From: Leishmania infantum JPCM5
Taxonomy: Eukaryota; Euglenozoa; Kinetoplastea; Trypanosomatida; Trypanosomatidae
Assembly: GCF_000002875.2 (NCBI RefSeq)
Contig: NC_009403.2
Span: forward strand, 165,001-229,000
Reading direction: 5' to 3'
Length of the DNA: 64,000 nucleotides
The notes beneath the pieces were generated by a model. It saw only the letters and a program-made list of their open reading frames with translations. It was not told the origin of the DNA and did no database searches. This document shows positions 1 through 9,419 of this stretch, one piece after another. The translations under genes and the position numbers were made by a program. Each line of letters opens with the position of its first letter. Position 1 is the stretch's first letter.

Positions 1-1
1 C

Positions 2-688
2 ACAGACCGGGCGGCGGCGAAGGGGAGCTACTACGAGAGTTTCGACCACAAGGACAACGTCTACTTTGCCTTTCAAGACGCGGCGACGGACTTGACGCTG
101 GTTGTGGCAGTCAACAAGCTGCTGCTGCGCAACTCGGGCGACATCAACGGCATGAACAAGCTAGCCTGTGGGCTGCTCGACCTCATTTTCTCGGAGTTCA
201 TTCAGATGTACACGCCGGCGGAGATCGGCGCTCCCAACGTGAGGGCGTACCAGTTTATCAAGTTTGACGCGACGCTGCGAAAGTGCGTGACGCGCATCAT
301 GCAGCAGGACCGTACCACCGGGGACAGAATTGTGGTCGGCTCCGGGACAAGCGGTGGCAGTAGTGGGTCTGGAGCTGGCGCCGGCCCAAGTGGTGGCGGT
401 GTCGGGGCAACGGGCATGATACGTCGCCAGGTCAACCCACAGTACGATGCGCTGCGACAGGAGATCACGGATGTGCACATGGTTATGCGCAAGAATCTGG
501 AAGACCTCATGACGCGCGGCGAGGGGCTCGACACCATGACGAACTACTCCGCCGAGCTCGTGGATCAGAGCTCCCGCTATTACAAGAAGACGGTGCAGAT
601 GAACCGCATGCGTCTCCTCAAGACGTACGGCCCACCGGCAGCGATCGGGCTTTTCCTCATTGTTTTCTTCTACTTGTACTTCTTCTGA
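2..688 (+). CDS. R-SNARE (synaptobrevin/VAMP-like) membrane protein, 5' truncated
   Basis: The frame is open from the left edge of the window, so the true start lies outside and about 228 residues are visible. The last 80 residues form an R-SNARE module: a heptad-rich helix containing VHMVMRKNLEDLM, with the zero-layer arginine encoded at 488-490. A short basic stretch follows, then a single C-terminal hydrophobic anchor (about 19 residues, IGLFLIVFFYLYFF at the end). This is the classic tail-anchored vesicle SNARE layout. The region upstream of the SNARE helix contains a Gly/Ser-rich linker (about 350-410) and before it a folded segment that could be a longin domain, although I cannot recognise longin motifs with confidence. 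By family knowledge such proteins pair with Q-SNAREs to drive membrane fusion. Which compartment it serves cannot be read from the sequence. Confidence 0.8.
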   Translation, partial: TDRAAAKGSYYESFDHKDNVYFAFQDAATDLTLVVAVNKLLLRNSGDINGMNKLACGLLDLIFSEFIQMYTPAEIGAPNVRAYQFIKFDATLRKCVTRIMQQDRTTGDRIVVGSGTSGGSSGSGAGAGPSGGGVGATGMIRRQVNPQYDALRQEITDVHMVMRKNLEDLMTRGEGLDTMTNYSAELVDQSSRYYKKTVQMNRMRLLKTYGPPAAIGLFLIVFFYLYFF

Positions 689-1924
689 ACTCGCGCGAGA
701 GTAGGGCTAAAGTGAGTGAAAGGCAAACGACGTGGGCGTTCGGGGTGTAGTGTCGACTGTGGTGCCACACGTGGCGGCCATGCCGCCTCTGACAAAGCAG
801 TGTGAGGGGCAGCGGTGGCAGTCGAAGAAGCTCTGGGCTTATAGCTCTCCTCCCCTCTCTGGTGTGCGCACGTACGCGTGCGCGGCTCCGTTCGCTTTTC
901 TCTAGACGAAGATTGACACCTATCCGTGTCTGTGCGTCTTCGACGCCAAAGGGCGTTTGTGGGGAAAGGAGCGGAGGGGTGCAGAACTGTAGAGATGGGC
1001 GGCATTGCCCTCCTCCACCTCCGCTGTCAGGTAGTCCTCGACTCTTCCCCTCGAGCGGCTCATATACAACAGCATCATTGACGGGCATTTGATCTACGTA
1101 CCCACCAACGCGACAAGAAAAAACAAAGGATAAAAGCAGAAGGAAAAACGCGCTTCTGGGCGATTGTGGCGCGTACCGGAGCACAGGAAGCATTACGCTC
1201 GCATCTTGTCTTCTCCTTTTCTGCCTTGCTTGCTGCGACACCTATGAATGTGCGCGGGTGTTTAGACCTTCACATCATGGCGAAGCGATCAGAGGCAAAG
1301 AAGAGAGGGAAAAGGGGAGCGAGATTATAGCCTGTATGCTTCTCGACCTCTGCCCACCGCCGCAGCTCCCATCTCCCGTCTCTCTCTCTCCCCACCTCTG
1401 CGTGCATGGGCAGCGCACGGCGAGAAGTGGTCGTGGTGCATCTTGTGTTGTCCTTCGCCCGTCATCCTTCACTCCTTCCATCTCGCCATCTCTGCATCTC
1501 TTGGCCCTTGTGTGTATGTGGGTCTCATTCACGGACGGACGGCTGACATGTGTGCGCACGACCACTCACACCTAACCCTCGCCGACACACTGTGCATACC
1601 CATATAGAAGCCTATCCCCCCCCCTTGTTTCCTGTCAAACTGAATCGTTGACCTTTAGGACGCACTCGCCACACCCACATCCGCGCGCACGCACATACGT
1701 CAATACACCTCCCTCCTCTCAACGAAGCAACGCCCAGAGTTGGCAAGGAAGTTCGTGTGCGCCAGACGTCTGGTTACTATTTTGTTTCATCTCTCTCTGT
1801 TCGACTCGCTGCTGCTCTTCCGTTGTCCCTCATCCACCGCACCCACCGCCCATCAGCACCGCCGCCTCCTTGTGCCTTCTTTTTTCCTCTCCTCCCACCT
1901 TATTGTACAGTGTCCTCTGCCGGT
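689..1924. other. Intergenic spacer (3' UTR of R-SNARE, 5' UTR of POMP)
   Basis: This 1.2-kb stretch has no credible reading frame; the overlapping small ORFs are low-complexity Ser/Pro/Arg translations. It contains pyrimidine-rich patches (about 1365-1395, 1465-1500, 1690-1720, 1860-1900) typical of trans-splicing and polyadenylation signals. No repeat family seen elsewhere in the window is present. Confidence 0.7.
1875..1910 (+). promoter_or_regulatory. Predicted polypyrimidine tract and spliced-leader acceptor for POMP
   Basis: A C/T-rich run at 1875-1900 is followed by the first AG at 1909-1910 (TTGTACAG), 14 nt before the ATG at 1925. In trypanosomatids the first AG after a pyrimidine tract is the usual acceptor. 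The resulting 5' UTR would be very short, so an upstream acceptor may also be used. Confidence 0.5.
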
Positions 1925-2299
1925 ATGACCAGTGATATCAGCCTCCCGCGTCCTCAGGCGCGTGAGGAGCGCCTTATGCACCCGGTGGAGTTCATTCAGC
2001 GCAGTGCGCGACGCCAGGAAGAGGCGCTGCGCATGCACAACATCCGCACTACGCACGGCCTGGGCGCCGCGACGGAGGTGGCGCTGACGGAGGTGACCCT
2101 GCTCGGCAGCCGTCGTCTCGGGGCCATGCCTACAAGCAACACCCTCTACAACGCGTACCGCGGCAACTTCACGGAGTTGGCCCCCTGCGACCTCTACGGC
2201 CTGCCGGAGAACGACCCGAACGTGCAGCCGACGCCGCGCGCGCTTGTGGAGAAGCAGTTTCACGGCCATGAGCTGACGATGAAGACACTCGGCCTGTAA
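1925..2299 (+). CDS. POMP: Proteasome maturation factor POMP/UMP1 homologue
   Basis: This 124-residue protein starts at the ATG at 1925, directly after a pyrimidine tract and AG. The reading frame extends further 5' but only through untranslated sequence. It shows the UMP1 pattern in order: HPVE at residues 19-22 (family HPLE), a charged helix with MHNIRTTHGLG, a TSNTLYNAYRG segment (family SNL..DVLRG), an aspartate/proline turn, and a C-terminal E(K/Y)xF..xELTMKTLGL close to the family ending in KLGL. Length is near that of yeast and human members (about 140-148). By family knowledge UMP1/POMP chaperones assembly of 20S half-proteasomes, helps beta-subunit propeptide processing and is then degraded as the first substrate. 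The identification rests on remembered motif spacing, not on a search. Confidence 0.72.
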   Translation: MTSDISLPRPQAREERLMHPVEFIQRSARRQEEALRMHNIRTTHGLGAATEVALTEVTLLGSRRLGAMPTSNTLYNAYRGNFTELAPCDLYGLPENDPNVQPTPRALVEKQFHGHELTMKTLGL

Positions 2300-3718
2300 G
2301 GCTGGATACGGTCTGGGTATTTCCAGCCCGTGTTCCCGGAGATGCACGCCCACGCACCCATGCACGAAATAGAGAAGTCCCAGAGGGGGTTGAAGAGCGC
2401 GCACGCTGGCGCGCAAACGCAAAGAAGCGAAAGCATGCCGTGTACAGTTGCGCTCCCGTTCTCGTCTCCCCTCATCCGTGTCTGGGCCCCCTCCCTTTTT
2501 TTATGCCGCGGCTGTGCACGCACATGCTCGATCGATGTGGGGGTAGGGCGATGGCGCGTGAGGAGGGGGGGGGGTGGATTCGACGGGCTTTGCGAGCGCG
2601 TTGACCATGCGCACCGGATGACCGGCATTCGCATGCGTGAGTCACGTAGGCATTCCCAGAGGGAAGTTGGCGTCGATGGTGTCGTCTGCGATTCCGTTTC
2701 GTTATTTTGTGCGTTTCTGCCGACGCTACTCCCTCTCCGTATACGTGCGCTTGCTCGGGTCCGTCTGACTCGATCGCTGTGTCTGCGTGTGTCTGTGTGG
2801 AGTATTCGATTTGTTGTGGCGGTCGCCCACGATGTGGTGGTGGTTGCCTGCGCAAGGCTTTGCGTGCCTCCGTGTTGTCTCTCGTTTTCTTGTCAGTTCT
2901 TTCCCGCCGTCACTCCGCCTTTCTCTCGCATCCTCCCTTTTCTTGTTGTGGCTGACGTACTGTCCTCCGGCCCGCCGAGCTCCTTTGACAGGCTCGTGAC
3001 CTCTCCGTCTCTCTTTGGGAGAGAGGGGGGTGCGCCACTGGTGGATGAGAGAATGAGAAAGTAATCGCGAAACAAAATATGCTTGGTCTAACGGCGGTGA
3101 TGGTGGCAGGATGGTTACACGGAAAGGGCTGCTGCTGTGCGCTGTGTCTGGGGCTCGAAGGGAAGCGGGAAAGGCACATGGCCAACAGCTTCACTGCACT
3201 CCCTTTGTTGGCCGCGTTCGCCAGCTCACCCTCTGCGAGCCTTGTGTCGTACAGTGCAGCCCGGTAACCACTGCGGCATCGCGCATCCGGTCCGCTTCTG
3301 CAAAGGATTGATGCCAAGCCCCTCCCCTTGTTACACACGCACCTCTCTCTTCAGCTTCCTGCCCTCTAGACGTCTCCTTTTCGCTGCAGCATCCTGCACC
3401 ACGAACACCACCACCACCGTCAGCAGCGCAGTCGGTAGGGTGGCTCATGTGCACTTCCCGCCGGTCTGATCCGTTCATCATTGCATCTCGCCGCTAACCA
3501 AGTGCTGTCGGCCAAAAAAAAACACGAGCGGGCGCGCGACACAACGTCCAATCAATCTTGCGTTGCCCTTGGCCCATGTGTTCCTTCATCTGCTGGAGCC
3601 CTTCGTTGCCGACCCTACCCCTCTCTCTCCCCCCATTCCCACCCCCACTCCCAGAGCATCTGTGGCGCGCACGTGGTAGACGCCAGAAGGAGACAGACGC
3701 ACACACCGACACGGGCAT
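2300..3718. other. Intergenic spacer
   Basis: 1.4 kb without a convincing gene. Short ORFs on both strands overlap one another and translate to low-complexity Arg/Ser/Cys/Pro sequence. It contains several pyrimidine-rich runs, a poly-G run near 2563, and the acceptor region for the next gene near 3614-3654. Confidence 0.7.
3614..3654 (+). promoter_or_regulatory. Predicted polypyrimidine tract and spliced-leader acceptor for RPC11
   Basis: A pyrimidine tract (3614-3652) interrupted by single purines ends in CCAG with AG at 3653-3654, 64 nt before the ATG at 3719. Confidence 0.5.
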
Positions 3719-4174
3719 ATGTTCTTCTGTCCGTTTTGTTCTACGCTGCTGCTCGTGGTGCCGCATGTGGAGGGCAACGCGCTCGCGTGTGCCACGTGCC
3801 GCTACGTCCACTCCGTCGCCAGCGCGAGCCCGCAAGTCCCCAGAAACGCGTTCGGTGAGCCAATCCTCACCATCCAGCACTCCTTTGTGTCGCACAACCG
3901 TCAACTCATGGACGCTGAGGAAGATCCGGCGATGGAGGCGGCGGCTTCGTCCAGCGCCGCGGCGTGCCACACAACCGCTGCGTTCGCTCCAGTAGGCAAG
4001 GCGGAGACCTCCGCGGAGGGAGGCCAGATCACGACGATTCCGTGCCAGAACGAAGACAACCCGTGCCAGAGCACCAAGGCCTACTTTATTCAAATCCAAA
4101 TGCGTTCTGCTGACGAGCCGGCAACCGTGTTCTTCAAGTGCGTCGAGTGCGGCCATCAGTGGCGACAGGACTAA
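3719..4174 (+). CDS. RPC11: RNA polymerase III subunit RPC11 (C11, Rpb9/TFIIS-like)
   Basis: 151 residues. An N-terminal Rpb9-type zinc ribbon begins at the start codon with C4PFC7 and closes with C24ATC27 followed by RYVHSV, as in C11 subunits. A C-terminal TFIIS-type ribbon carries the signature RSADEP (129-134) and ends C141VEC144GHQWRQD. By family knowledge this subunit gives Pol III its intrinsic RNA-cleavage activity and takes part in termination and re-initiation; the Asp-Glu of the signature is the catalytic hairpin. The protein is about 40 residues longer than typical C11 (about 108) because of an Ala-rich linker at about 70-105. The first cysteine pair of the second ribbon is C109-x6-C116 rather than the usual C-x2-C, a local oddity. 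Flanking genes are unrelated. Confidence 0.9.
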   Translation: MFFCPFCSTLLLVVPHVEGNALACATCRYVHSVASASPQVPRNAFGEPILTIQHSFVSHNRQLMDAEEDPAMEAAASSSAAACHTTAAFAPVGKAETSAEGGQITTIPCQNEDNPCQSTKAYFIQIQMRSADEPATVFFKCVECGHQWRQD

Positions 4175-4860
4175 GCTCCTCACCAGGAAGAGGCCAAAGG
4201 AACGGAACTAAGGGTGAGCTCACTCAAACGAAAAACAACGGAGCACTCGCTTGGTATTCAGCACCTGCGCCCCGCGTGGGTGGGTGGGGGGCTGCCATGC
4301 ATTGTCAACCACCACGGGGCGACAAGGCAGCGTGTGTAGCGCTCCGATAGCAGCGCAGGCTTGCGACCAGAATTGTTTTGCTCGTCTCTGTTGCTGCGGC
4401 CCCTTGGACTGTGTCGCCGAGGCAATGGCAGCCCATGTCGACCGGCACGCCAGCGCCAAAACGAGATCAAGATGAGTCATCATCGTGTCACTTTCACCTT
4501 TGCTCCCCACTCACCCCCACCCTTTACGCCCGCTCCCTTCTCGAGGGTTGTGCTACCCATCTGGTCTTGTGCCATCTCCGCCTTTTTCTCCATGCGAACC
4601 TGCACCTGCAGGGCTCTGCCCTCTCTCTGCGGGGAAATTCCGCATCCGATCATCATCAGGAAACACGCACACTTTCACACGCACTAGGGTCGCTTGTTGC
4701 ACACGTTCACCGGACCCCTTCATCCCCCTCATCCTCTACCCCTATCCCCACCCTTGCTGCCTTGATCCCTGGTCTCCCTCGCTCCGGATCACGCGCGCGC
4801 GCGCAAACACACACACACACACACACGTATATATGCATGTATGTATACATCGTGTGACGT
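4175..4860. other. Intergenic spacer with no AG in the last 173 nt before the next ATG
   Basis: 686 bp without a gene. Pyrimidine-rich runs lie at about 4500-4545 and 4715-4790, then (GC)n, an (AC)n tract at 4807-4826 and TA-rich sequence up to the next start. Between 4688 and 4860 there is no AG dinucleotide. The acceptor for the next gene must therefore lie at or before 4686-4687, or inside the coding region. Confidence 0.7.
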
Positions 4861-7800
4861 ATGCCGGCTGTGCGCAGACTGTTGAGGCTCTTCGAGCTCG
4901 ATGAGACAGACGGTAAGATAACCGCGCTTGACAGCTATGGCACCAACACGCACGTGGGCACCAGCTGCGGGCAGCTGGTACGTCTCTCCATCTCATCCTT
5001 GCCGTCGACTCGATCTCGGACCGCGGCAAGCGTTTTAGTTGCACCGGAAGAGGCGACTGCAATCGGCGCTACGCTTCCTTCGGGAGAAGCTGGTGCTGCT
5101 GCCCCAGCCTCCGTCTCCACAGACGAGAGTGCCGTCTTCACAACGGTTACGCGCCGCTGCGCCGTCTCCGCTTCCGGTGCCGCGGTTCAGCAGCTGCAGC
5201 ACAGTCGCAGCCAGAATCTTCTTTTTGTCCTCTGTGGCGGTCGCCTGCAGCTCCTCCACGCAGACACCTACGCAGTACTGAGCACCATCGCAACGGAGGT
5301 CTCCTCTTTTTCTGTTGCACCGCCACTGCCCGTGGTTGGCTCCGGCGCGAGTGGCGGGGTGGGCGGCGACAGCAGTGTGGTGCCAATGACCGGCGCTTTC
5401 CCTTCGGCGCATACCCGCGGGCGCACAAGCCGCTTGACGGTGGGAGACGACGACAGTGCCAACCAGCACAGCCGCACCACCTCGCACCTCCGCACGTCGA
5501 GCGAATGCAGCTACGGCAGCTCCTCCGCGCGCACCCTCCAGAGCACATTGGCGACCATGCCAGCCGCGAGCCCGCTGGAAAGCACCATTAGCAATGGTGG
5601 CAATCTTCACCAGCACCACGGGAACGCTCACCATCACAGCCGTGACGGCAGGGGCGGTGCCGCTCCCCTTTTCTGCTCGTCGTCTTCCTCCTCGGGGAGT
5701 AGGGCACACGTGGTGTGCGTGGCAGAGAAGCAGAAGAAAGAGCTTGCCGTGTACGTGGTTGACCGCGTATCGACGTCGGCGTCTGGTGCGGTGAGCAGTG
5801 TGTGGCCATCCGCAAATGAGCCCATCGAAGATGGTGCTCTCGGCGGCAGTGCCGCCCTCAGCAACGCCACCGCCAGGTCTTCCCCACCGCCGCCGCGTGT
5901 CGTGCTGCGCCAGCGCTACGTGCTGCCGGAACGGGCGCAGTGTGTGCTCATGTGTAGCCCTGCCCCCGCGATGCGCCGCGGAACTGCTCTCCCTTTCGCC
6001 GCGTCTGCCGGCGCTCTCACTGGCGATGGTGTGCCTCTGCTCGCCGCTAGTGTGGAGGCTGGACTGAGCGTGTGCGTCGGGATGCGCCGCGAAGTGAGCC
6101 TGCTGTCTCTCATCGGGGGCTCTACGTGGTGTGTTCTTCGCCTCGACGGCACCCGCCCGCCTCTGCTCTCGGTCGGGAGCGACCACAACACCTTTCTGGT
6201 TCGGACGCAGGCCCCGAACACCGTCATGGAGGTTGGCGTGCCGCCAGCTGCAGCGATGGCGGGGTGCGCGCAGGACGACGATGCAGGTTGGAGGACAAGC
6301 GCCGCTGCCGCAGCGGGAGCGAACCCCATCTTGCTGCGCACTGGTACCGCAAGGGGCGCCGCGATCGCCTCCGCGACAACTTCTGCGGCTGCCCGAGGCT
6401 CTGCGTTGCGCAGCAAAGACGACGATCTCGTCATGGGCGACGTCTTCCAGGCAGACACCGTCGTTGAGTTCGTGCTGGCTCGCTTTCCTCACATCTTTCT
6501 CTTCACGGCGCACCACTGCGACGTCGTCTCCCTCCTCGAATACGGCGCAGGCGTTGGCGCCACCTCGAGGAGTCAGCGCGTTCCGCTGCCAGGAATTCGC
6601 TACGGCGCGCTGCGCGGACAGGGCACATCTGTTTGTGTGGCGAGCGACCGGACGGTGTGGATGCTGCAGCTGAGCCCGCTGCGCGTGCAGCTAGCCGAGA
6701 TGGTGACAGGCGGTAACAGCGAAGCCGCATTCCAGCTCTTGGCGTTCCATCGTCGACGCGCTGCGGCGGTGGCGCGCAACGCCGCAGCTGCCGCCGACGC
6801 AGACGACGCACTGCGCGCTGTCGAGTCTGACCTGCATTGCATGGCCGGCTTTGCCGCACTTCACCGCGGCGAAGTTGCCGAGGCCATTCGCTACCTGCGC
6901 AACCACGTGGACCCGCGGGAGGTGCTTCTGGCACTCCCGGACTGCATTCCTCCGACCACAGCGACACCAGCGGCTCACGACTTGGTCTCCGGGGCCCCAG
7001 TCCAACAGGCGGGTGTCGATGTGTACGTGCTGGACCACGTTGTCACAATTTCTGCTGAGGACGCGTACGATGAGCTCCTACGGCAAAGCGCCGTGTCTGC
7101 CTGCGCCGAGGCCGCTGCAGCGCCAGACACATCAGGCACACCCCCTTCCTCGTACTGGGACAGCTGGCGCGGGCCGTGCGTTTACAACAGCTTCGGCGGC
7201 AATGTTGCGGAGGCGTGGCGCGTGGCCTTTACTGCAAGGTCGTCGTCTTCGACATCGATGGGCACTGTTGAGGACTTCGTGACAAGCCGCTTCGACCTCC
7301 TCAAGGCGGAGGTCCGTGCATGGTTCGCCGAGGAGCTTCTACAACCCGTAAGCAATGCCGGTGCCATCCCTAGCGCAGCCGCACCACCGACAGTGGCCAC
7401 TCGCACTTCCATCGACCGCGAGAGTATGGAGTGCAGTGGCGCATCGTTGCCCATTGCTACTACGATAACTTCGCTGCTGCCGCCGCCGACGCTGCTAGTG
7501 GCTCACCGTCGCGCGATGGAGTACGCCTCCCTCGTGTTGGCGTGGGAGGCTAGGGACTACCGCATGGCACATCAGGTCGTCGCCTCGGTCAGCCAAGCCT
7601 TGCGTGTGGAGGATTGTGCTGACATGCTGCGACATCTTCGCGAGTACCGCTTGCTTGCCGTCCTGCAGTTTAGGACGGGTCAGGGCGAGGCCTGCCTCTC
7701 GACACTCAGGAACATGGTGAGCGTGTCTGCCGTGCTGCAGCTACGCCACGGCCATGCGGCAGCTCAGACAACTCCCGTTGCATCTCAGCTGAGTCACTGG

Positions 7801-8670
7801 CGTCAGTGCATGGCGACGCTGACGGCACAGCGCAGGTGCAACGGCGTTGCGACACCGCAGCCCACGTGTGGCTGCGGACTGCTGATGCTGCCGTCTCTAG
7901 CGGCGGTGGCGCGCGTGGCTCACACCCTTTTCGACATCGAAGTCCCCTTCAATCTTGCGAGGGATGATTCATCGAGAGAGGCACTGGTGCGCGGCATTAT
8001 CTCCTACTACGAAACGCACCACTCACGCGTTGCCCCGGCCAGCGCTGCTGCTGCAGAGCACGGCGAGGCCAGCTACTGTGAACTTCGCTTTTCGGTGTGC
8101 GGCACACACTCATCAAGCCTCTTGTCCTTTCCGCATACAGGGCCGCTGCTGTCGACGGTGGTCAATGCAGCCGCACCGGCGCCGGTGCCTCCGCACGCCG
8201 CAGTGCAGAGCCACTGTGAAGCGGCTACTGAACCCGGCTCTACCGCGGCCCGTCGCACCGTTGTCCGCGCTGTGCCGTCGGCTCTCACGGCGTTCTTTTA
8301 CCTGGTGGAGAAACTCGATGTCGTTGGCGTAAAGCAGCTCCTGAGCCGCCATCCGAGCTTAGCTCAGCTGAGGGATGAGGAGGGTGGCACTGCTTTGCAC
8401 GTCGCCATGTCGCAGCTTGACCTTGTCGGCCCAGCTCGCACGTGTGATGCTCACCTCCCTGACTCACCGGCGCCGGCGATGTCGTCGCTGCAGCTCCTCT
8501 GCTCCTTGAACGGGCTGCTCGTGCACTTCGGTTGCCCTGTTGGCTTGCTCAATCGCTATGGATGGAGCTGTCTGGACGTGGCCGCCGTCGCGTGCGCCGG
8601 CAATACGACGGCTTTCGACATTGTAACCGCAGCGCTGCTGGCCGCCGTCGAGGTGCGTGCGGTAGCCTGA
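4861..8670 (+). CDS. Vps39/TRAP1-like CNH-domain protein with C-terminal ankyrin-like repeats
   Basis: 1269 residues. Residues about 10-605 read as a citron-homology (CNH) beta-propeller. It opens with KITALDSYGTNTHVGTSCGQ, continues through LLFVLCGGRLQLLHADTY and a CVGMRREVSLL strand, and ends near QLSPLRVQLAEMV. Then comes the Vps39-like transition (EAAFQLLAFHR, AIRYLRNHVDPREVLLALPD). Long low-complexity insertions (residues about 155-260) break the propeller. By family knowledge such proteins are HOPS/CORVET tethering subunits (Vps39/Vam6, Vps3) or TGFBRAP1-like, acting in endosome-lysosome fusion with Rab5/Rab7. The C-terminus has two ankyrin-like units (about 1150-1185 with GGTALHVAMSQ; about 1218-1260 with YGWSCLDVAAVA) instead of the usual C-terminal zinc finger. 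The ATG at 4861 is the only methionine that keeps the first CNH strand. Confidence 0.72.
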   Translation: MPAVRRLLRLFELDETDGKITALDSYGTNTHVGTSCGQLVRLSISSLPSTRSRTAASVLVAPEEATAIGATLPSGEAGAAAPASVSTDESAVFTTVTRRCAVSASGAAVQQLQHSRSQNLLFVLCGGRLQLLHADTYAVLSTIATEVSSFSVAPPLPVVGSGASGGVGGDSSVVPMTGAFPSAHTRGRTSRLTVGDDDSANQHSRTTSHLRTSSECSYGSSSARTLQSTLATMPAASPLESTISNGGNLHQHHGNAHHHSRDGRGGAAPLFCSSSSSSGSRAHVVCVAEKQKKELAVYVVDRVSTSASGAVSSVWPSANEPIEDGALGGSAALSNATARSSPPPPRVVLRQRYVLPERAQCVLMCSPAPAMRRGTALPFAASAGALTGDGVPLLAASVEAGLSVCVGMRREVSLLSLIGGSTWCVLRLDGTRPPLLSVGSDHNTFLVRTQAPNTVMEVGVPPAAAMAGCAQDDDAGWRTSAAAAAGANPILLRTGTARGAAIASATTSAAARGSALRSKDDDLVMGDVFQADTVVEFVLARFPHIFLFTAHHCDVVSLLEYGAGVGATSRSQRVPLPGIRYGALRGQGTSVCVASDRTVWMLQLSPLRVQLAEMVTGGNSEAAFQLLAFHRRRAAAVARNAAAAADADDALRAVESDLHCMAGFAALHRGEVAEAIRYLRNHVDPREVLLALPDCIPPTTATPAAHDLVSGAPVQQAGVDVYVLDHVVTISAEDAYDELLRQSAVSACAEAAAAPDTSGTPPSSYWDSWRGPCVYNSFGGNVAEAWRVAFTARSSSSTSMGTVEDFVTSRFDLLKAEVRAWFAEELLQPVSNAGAIPSAAAPPTVATRTSIDRESMECSGASLPIATTITSLLPPPTLLVAHRRAMEYASLVLAWEARDYRMAHQVVASVSQALRVEDCADMLRHLREYRLLAVLQFRTGQGEACLSTLRNMVSVSAVLQLRHGHAAAQTTPVASQLSHWRQCMATLTAQRRCNGVATPQPTCGCGLLMLPSLAAVARVAHTLFDIEVPFNLARDDSSREALVRGIISYYETHHSRVAPASAAAAEHGEASYCELRFSVCGTHSSSLLSFPHTGPLLSTVVNAAAPAPVPPHAAVQSHCEAATEPGSTAARRTVVRAVPSALTAFFYLVEKLDVVGVKQLLSRHPSLAQLRDEEGGTALHVAMSQLDLVGPARTCDAHLPDSPAPAMSSLQLLCSLNGLLVHFGCPVGLLNRYGWSCLDVAAVACAGNTTAFDIVTAALLAAVEVRAVA

Positions 8671-9419
8671 CACCGACTGCGCCGCATGTGATTTGTCCAC
8701 GTGCGTACGGGCGTCCGCGCGCGCGCTTGCTGCGGCCCATTCGCCACCGCAACGCTCGTGCTCTATCGGCGCGGCTGCGAAGCGCAGCGAAAGGCCCCCC
8801 TCTTTCTCTCTCTCGCTTCCCGACTCTCTGGCGTGATCCATGTGATCTTGCGTCGGCGGGCGTGGGGTGGCAGCGAATGCTGCGGCGGCCGCTCTCCGTA
8901 TCTCTCCCCTCGCGCCCATCACGTTGCCCATCCATGTTTTTCTCTTCGTCTCTCGCATACGGATGCTCTCCTGCCCTGTCCGGGCGTCTCCTCTGTCGCC
9001 GTGCTCACCTCGTCCTTTCCTTTCTCTGTCTCGCTTCTCTTCCCCCCTCACATACAACTGCGAATACAAGCATGCACGTACGGCCATCGCACAGCTCCAC
9101 GAGCTGTGTCTCCGCCCTCGGTCCGCAGCCGCTGCGACTCGACCCCCGCCTCGTCCCTTCTGTGTGTTCTTCGCATTTGCTCCAAGGCCTCCCTCCTCTC
9201 TCCACCCCCTCCCTCCCTCCCTCCCTCTCTCTCTCGGCATTGCCAATCGTGTGGCTGTGCGTCCTGTGCGACCCACACAGAGAGCCACGTAAGCGCATAC
9301 ACGTTTGTGCAAGAAGAAAGCAGCGAAAAACGAAAACCGAAGAGAGGTGCACCGCGTTACAGTCTGCCCATCCGCACATCCCTCTTCAACACATCAGCCC
9401 TTGCGTCTGCGCTCCAGAT
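8671..9419. other. Intergenic spacer
   Basis: 749 bp without a gene. The frame of the next CDS is open through most of it, but the codons are pyrimidine-rich spacer translation. It contains a strong pyrimidine tract at 9180-9237 with AG at 9279-9280. Confidence 0.7.
9180..9280 (+). promoter_or_regulatory. Predicted polypyrimidine tract and spliced-leader acceptor for NAP
   Basis: A run of CCTCC/CTCT repeats at 9180-9237 is the longest pyrimidine tract in this spacer. The first AG after it is at 9279-9280 (CACACAG), giving a predicted 5' UTR of about 140 nt. Confidence 0.5.

Noticed and set aside
5035..6516. A 493-codon antisense ORF inside the Vps39-like gene
   Set aside because: Arg/His/Gly-rich shadow translation; the + strand frame carries CNH-like motifs.
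8532..9419. N-terminal extension of the NAP reading frame
   Set aside because: It overlaps the upstream CDS and runs through a pyrimidine tract and predicted acceptor. The NAP-like sequence starts at the ATG at 9420.
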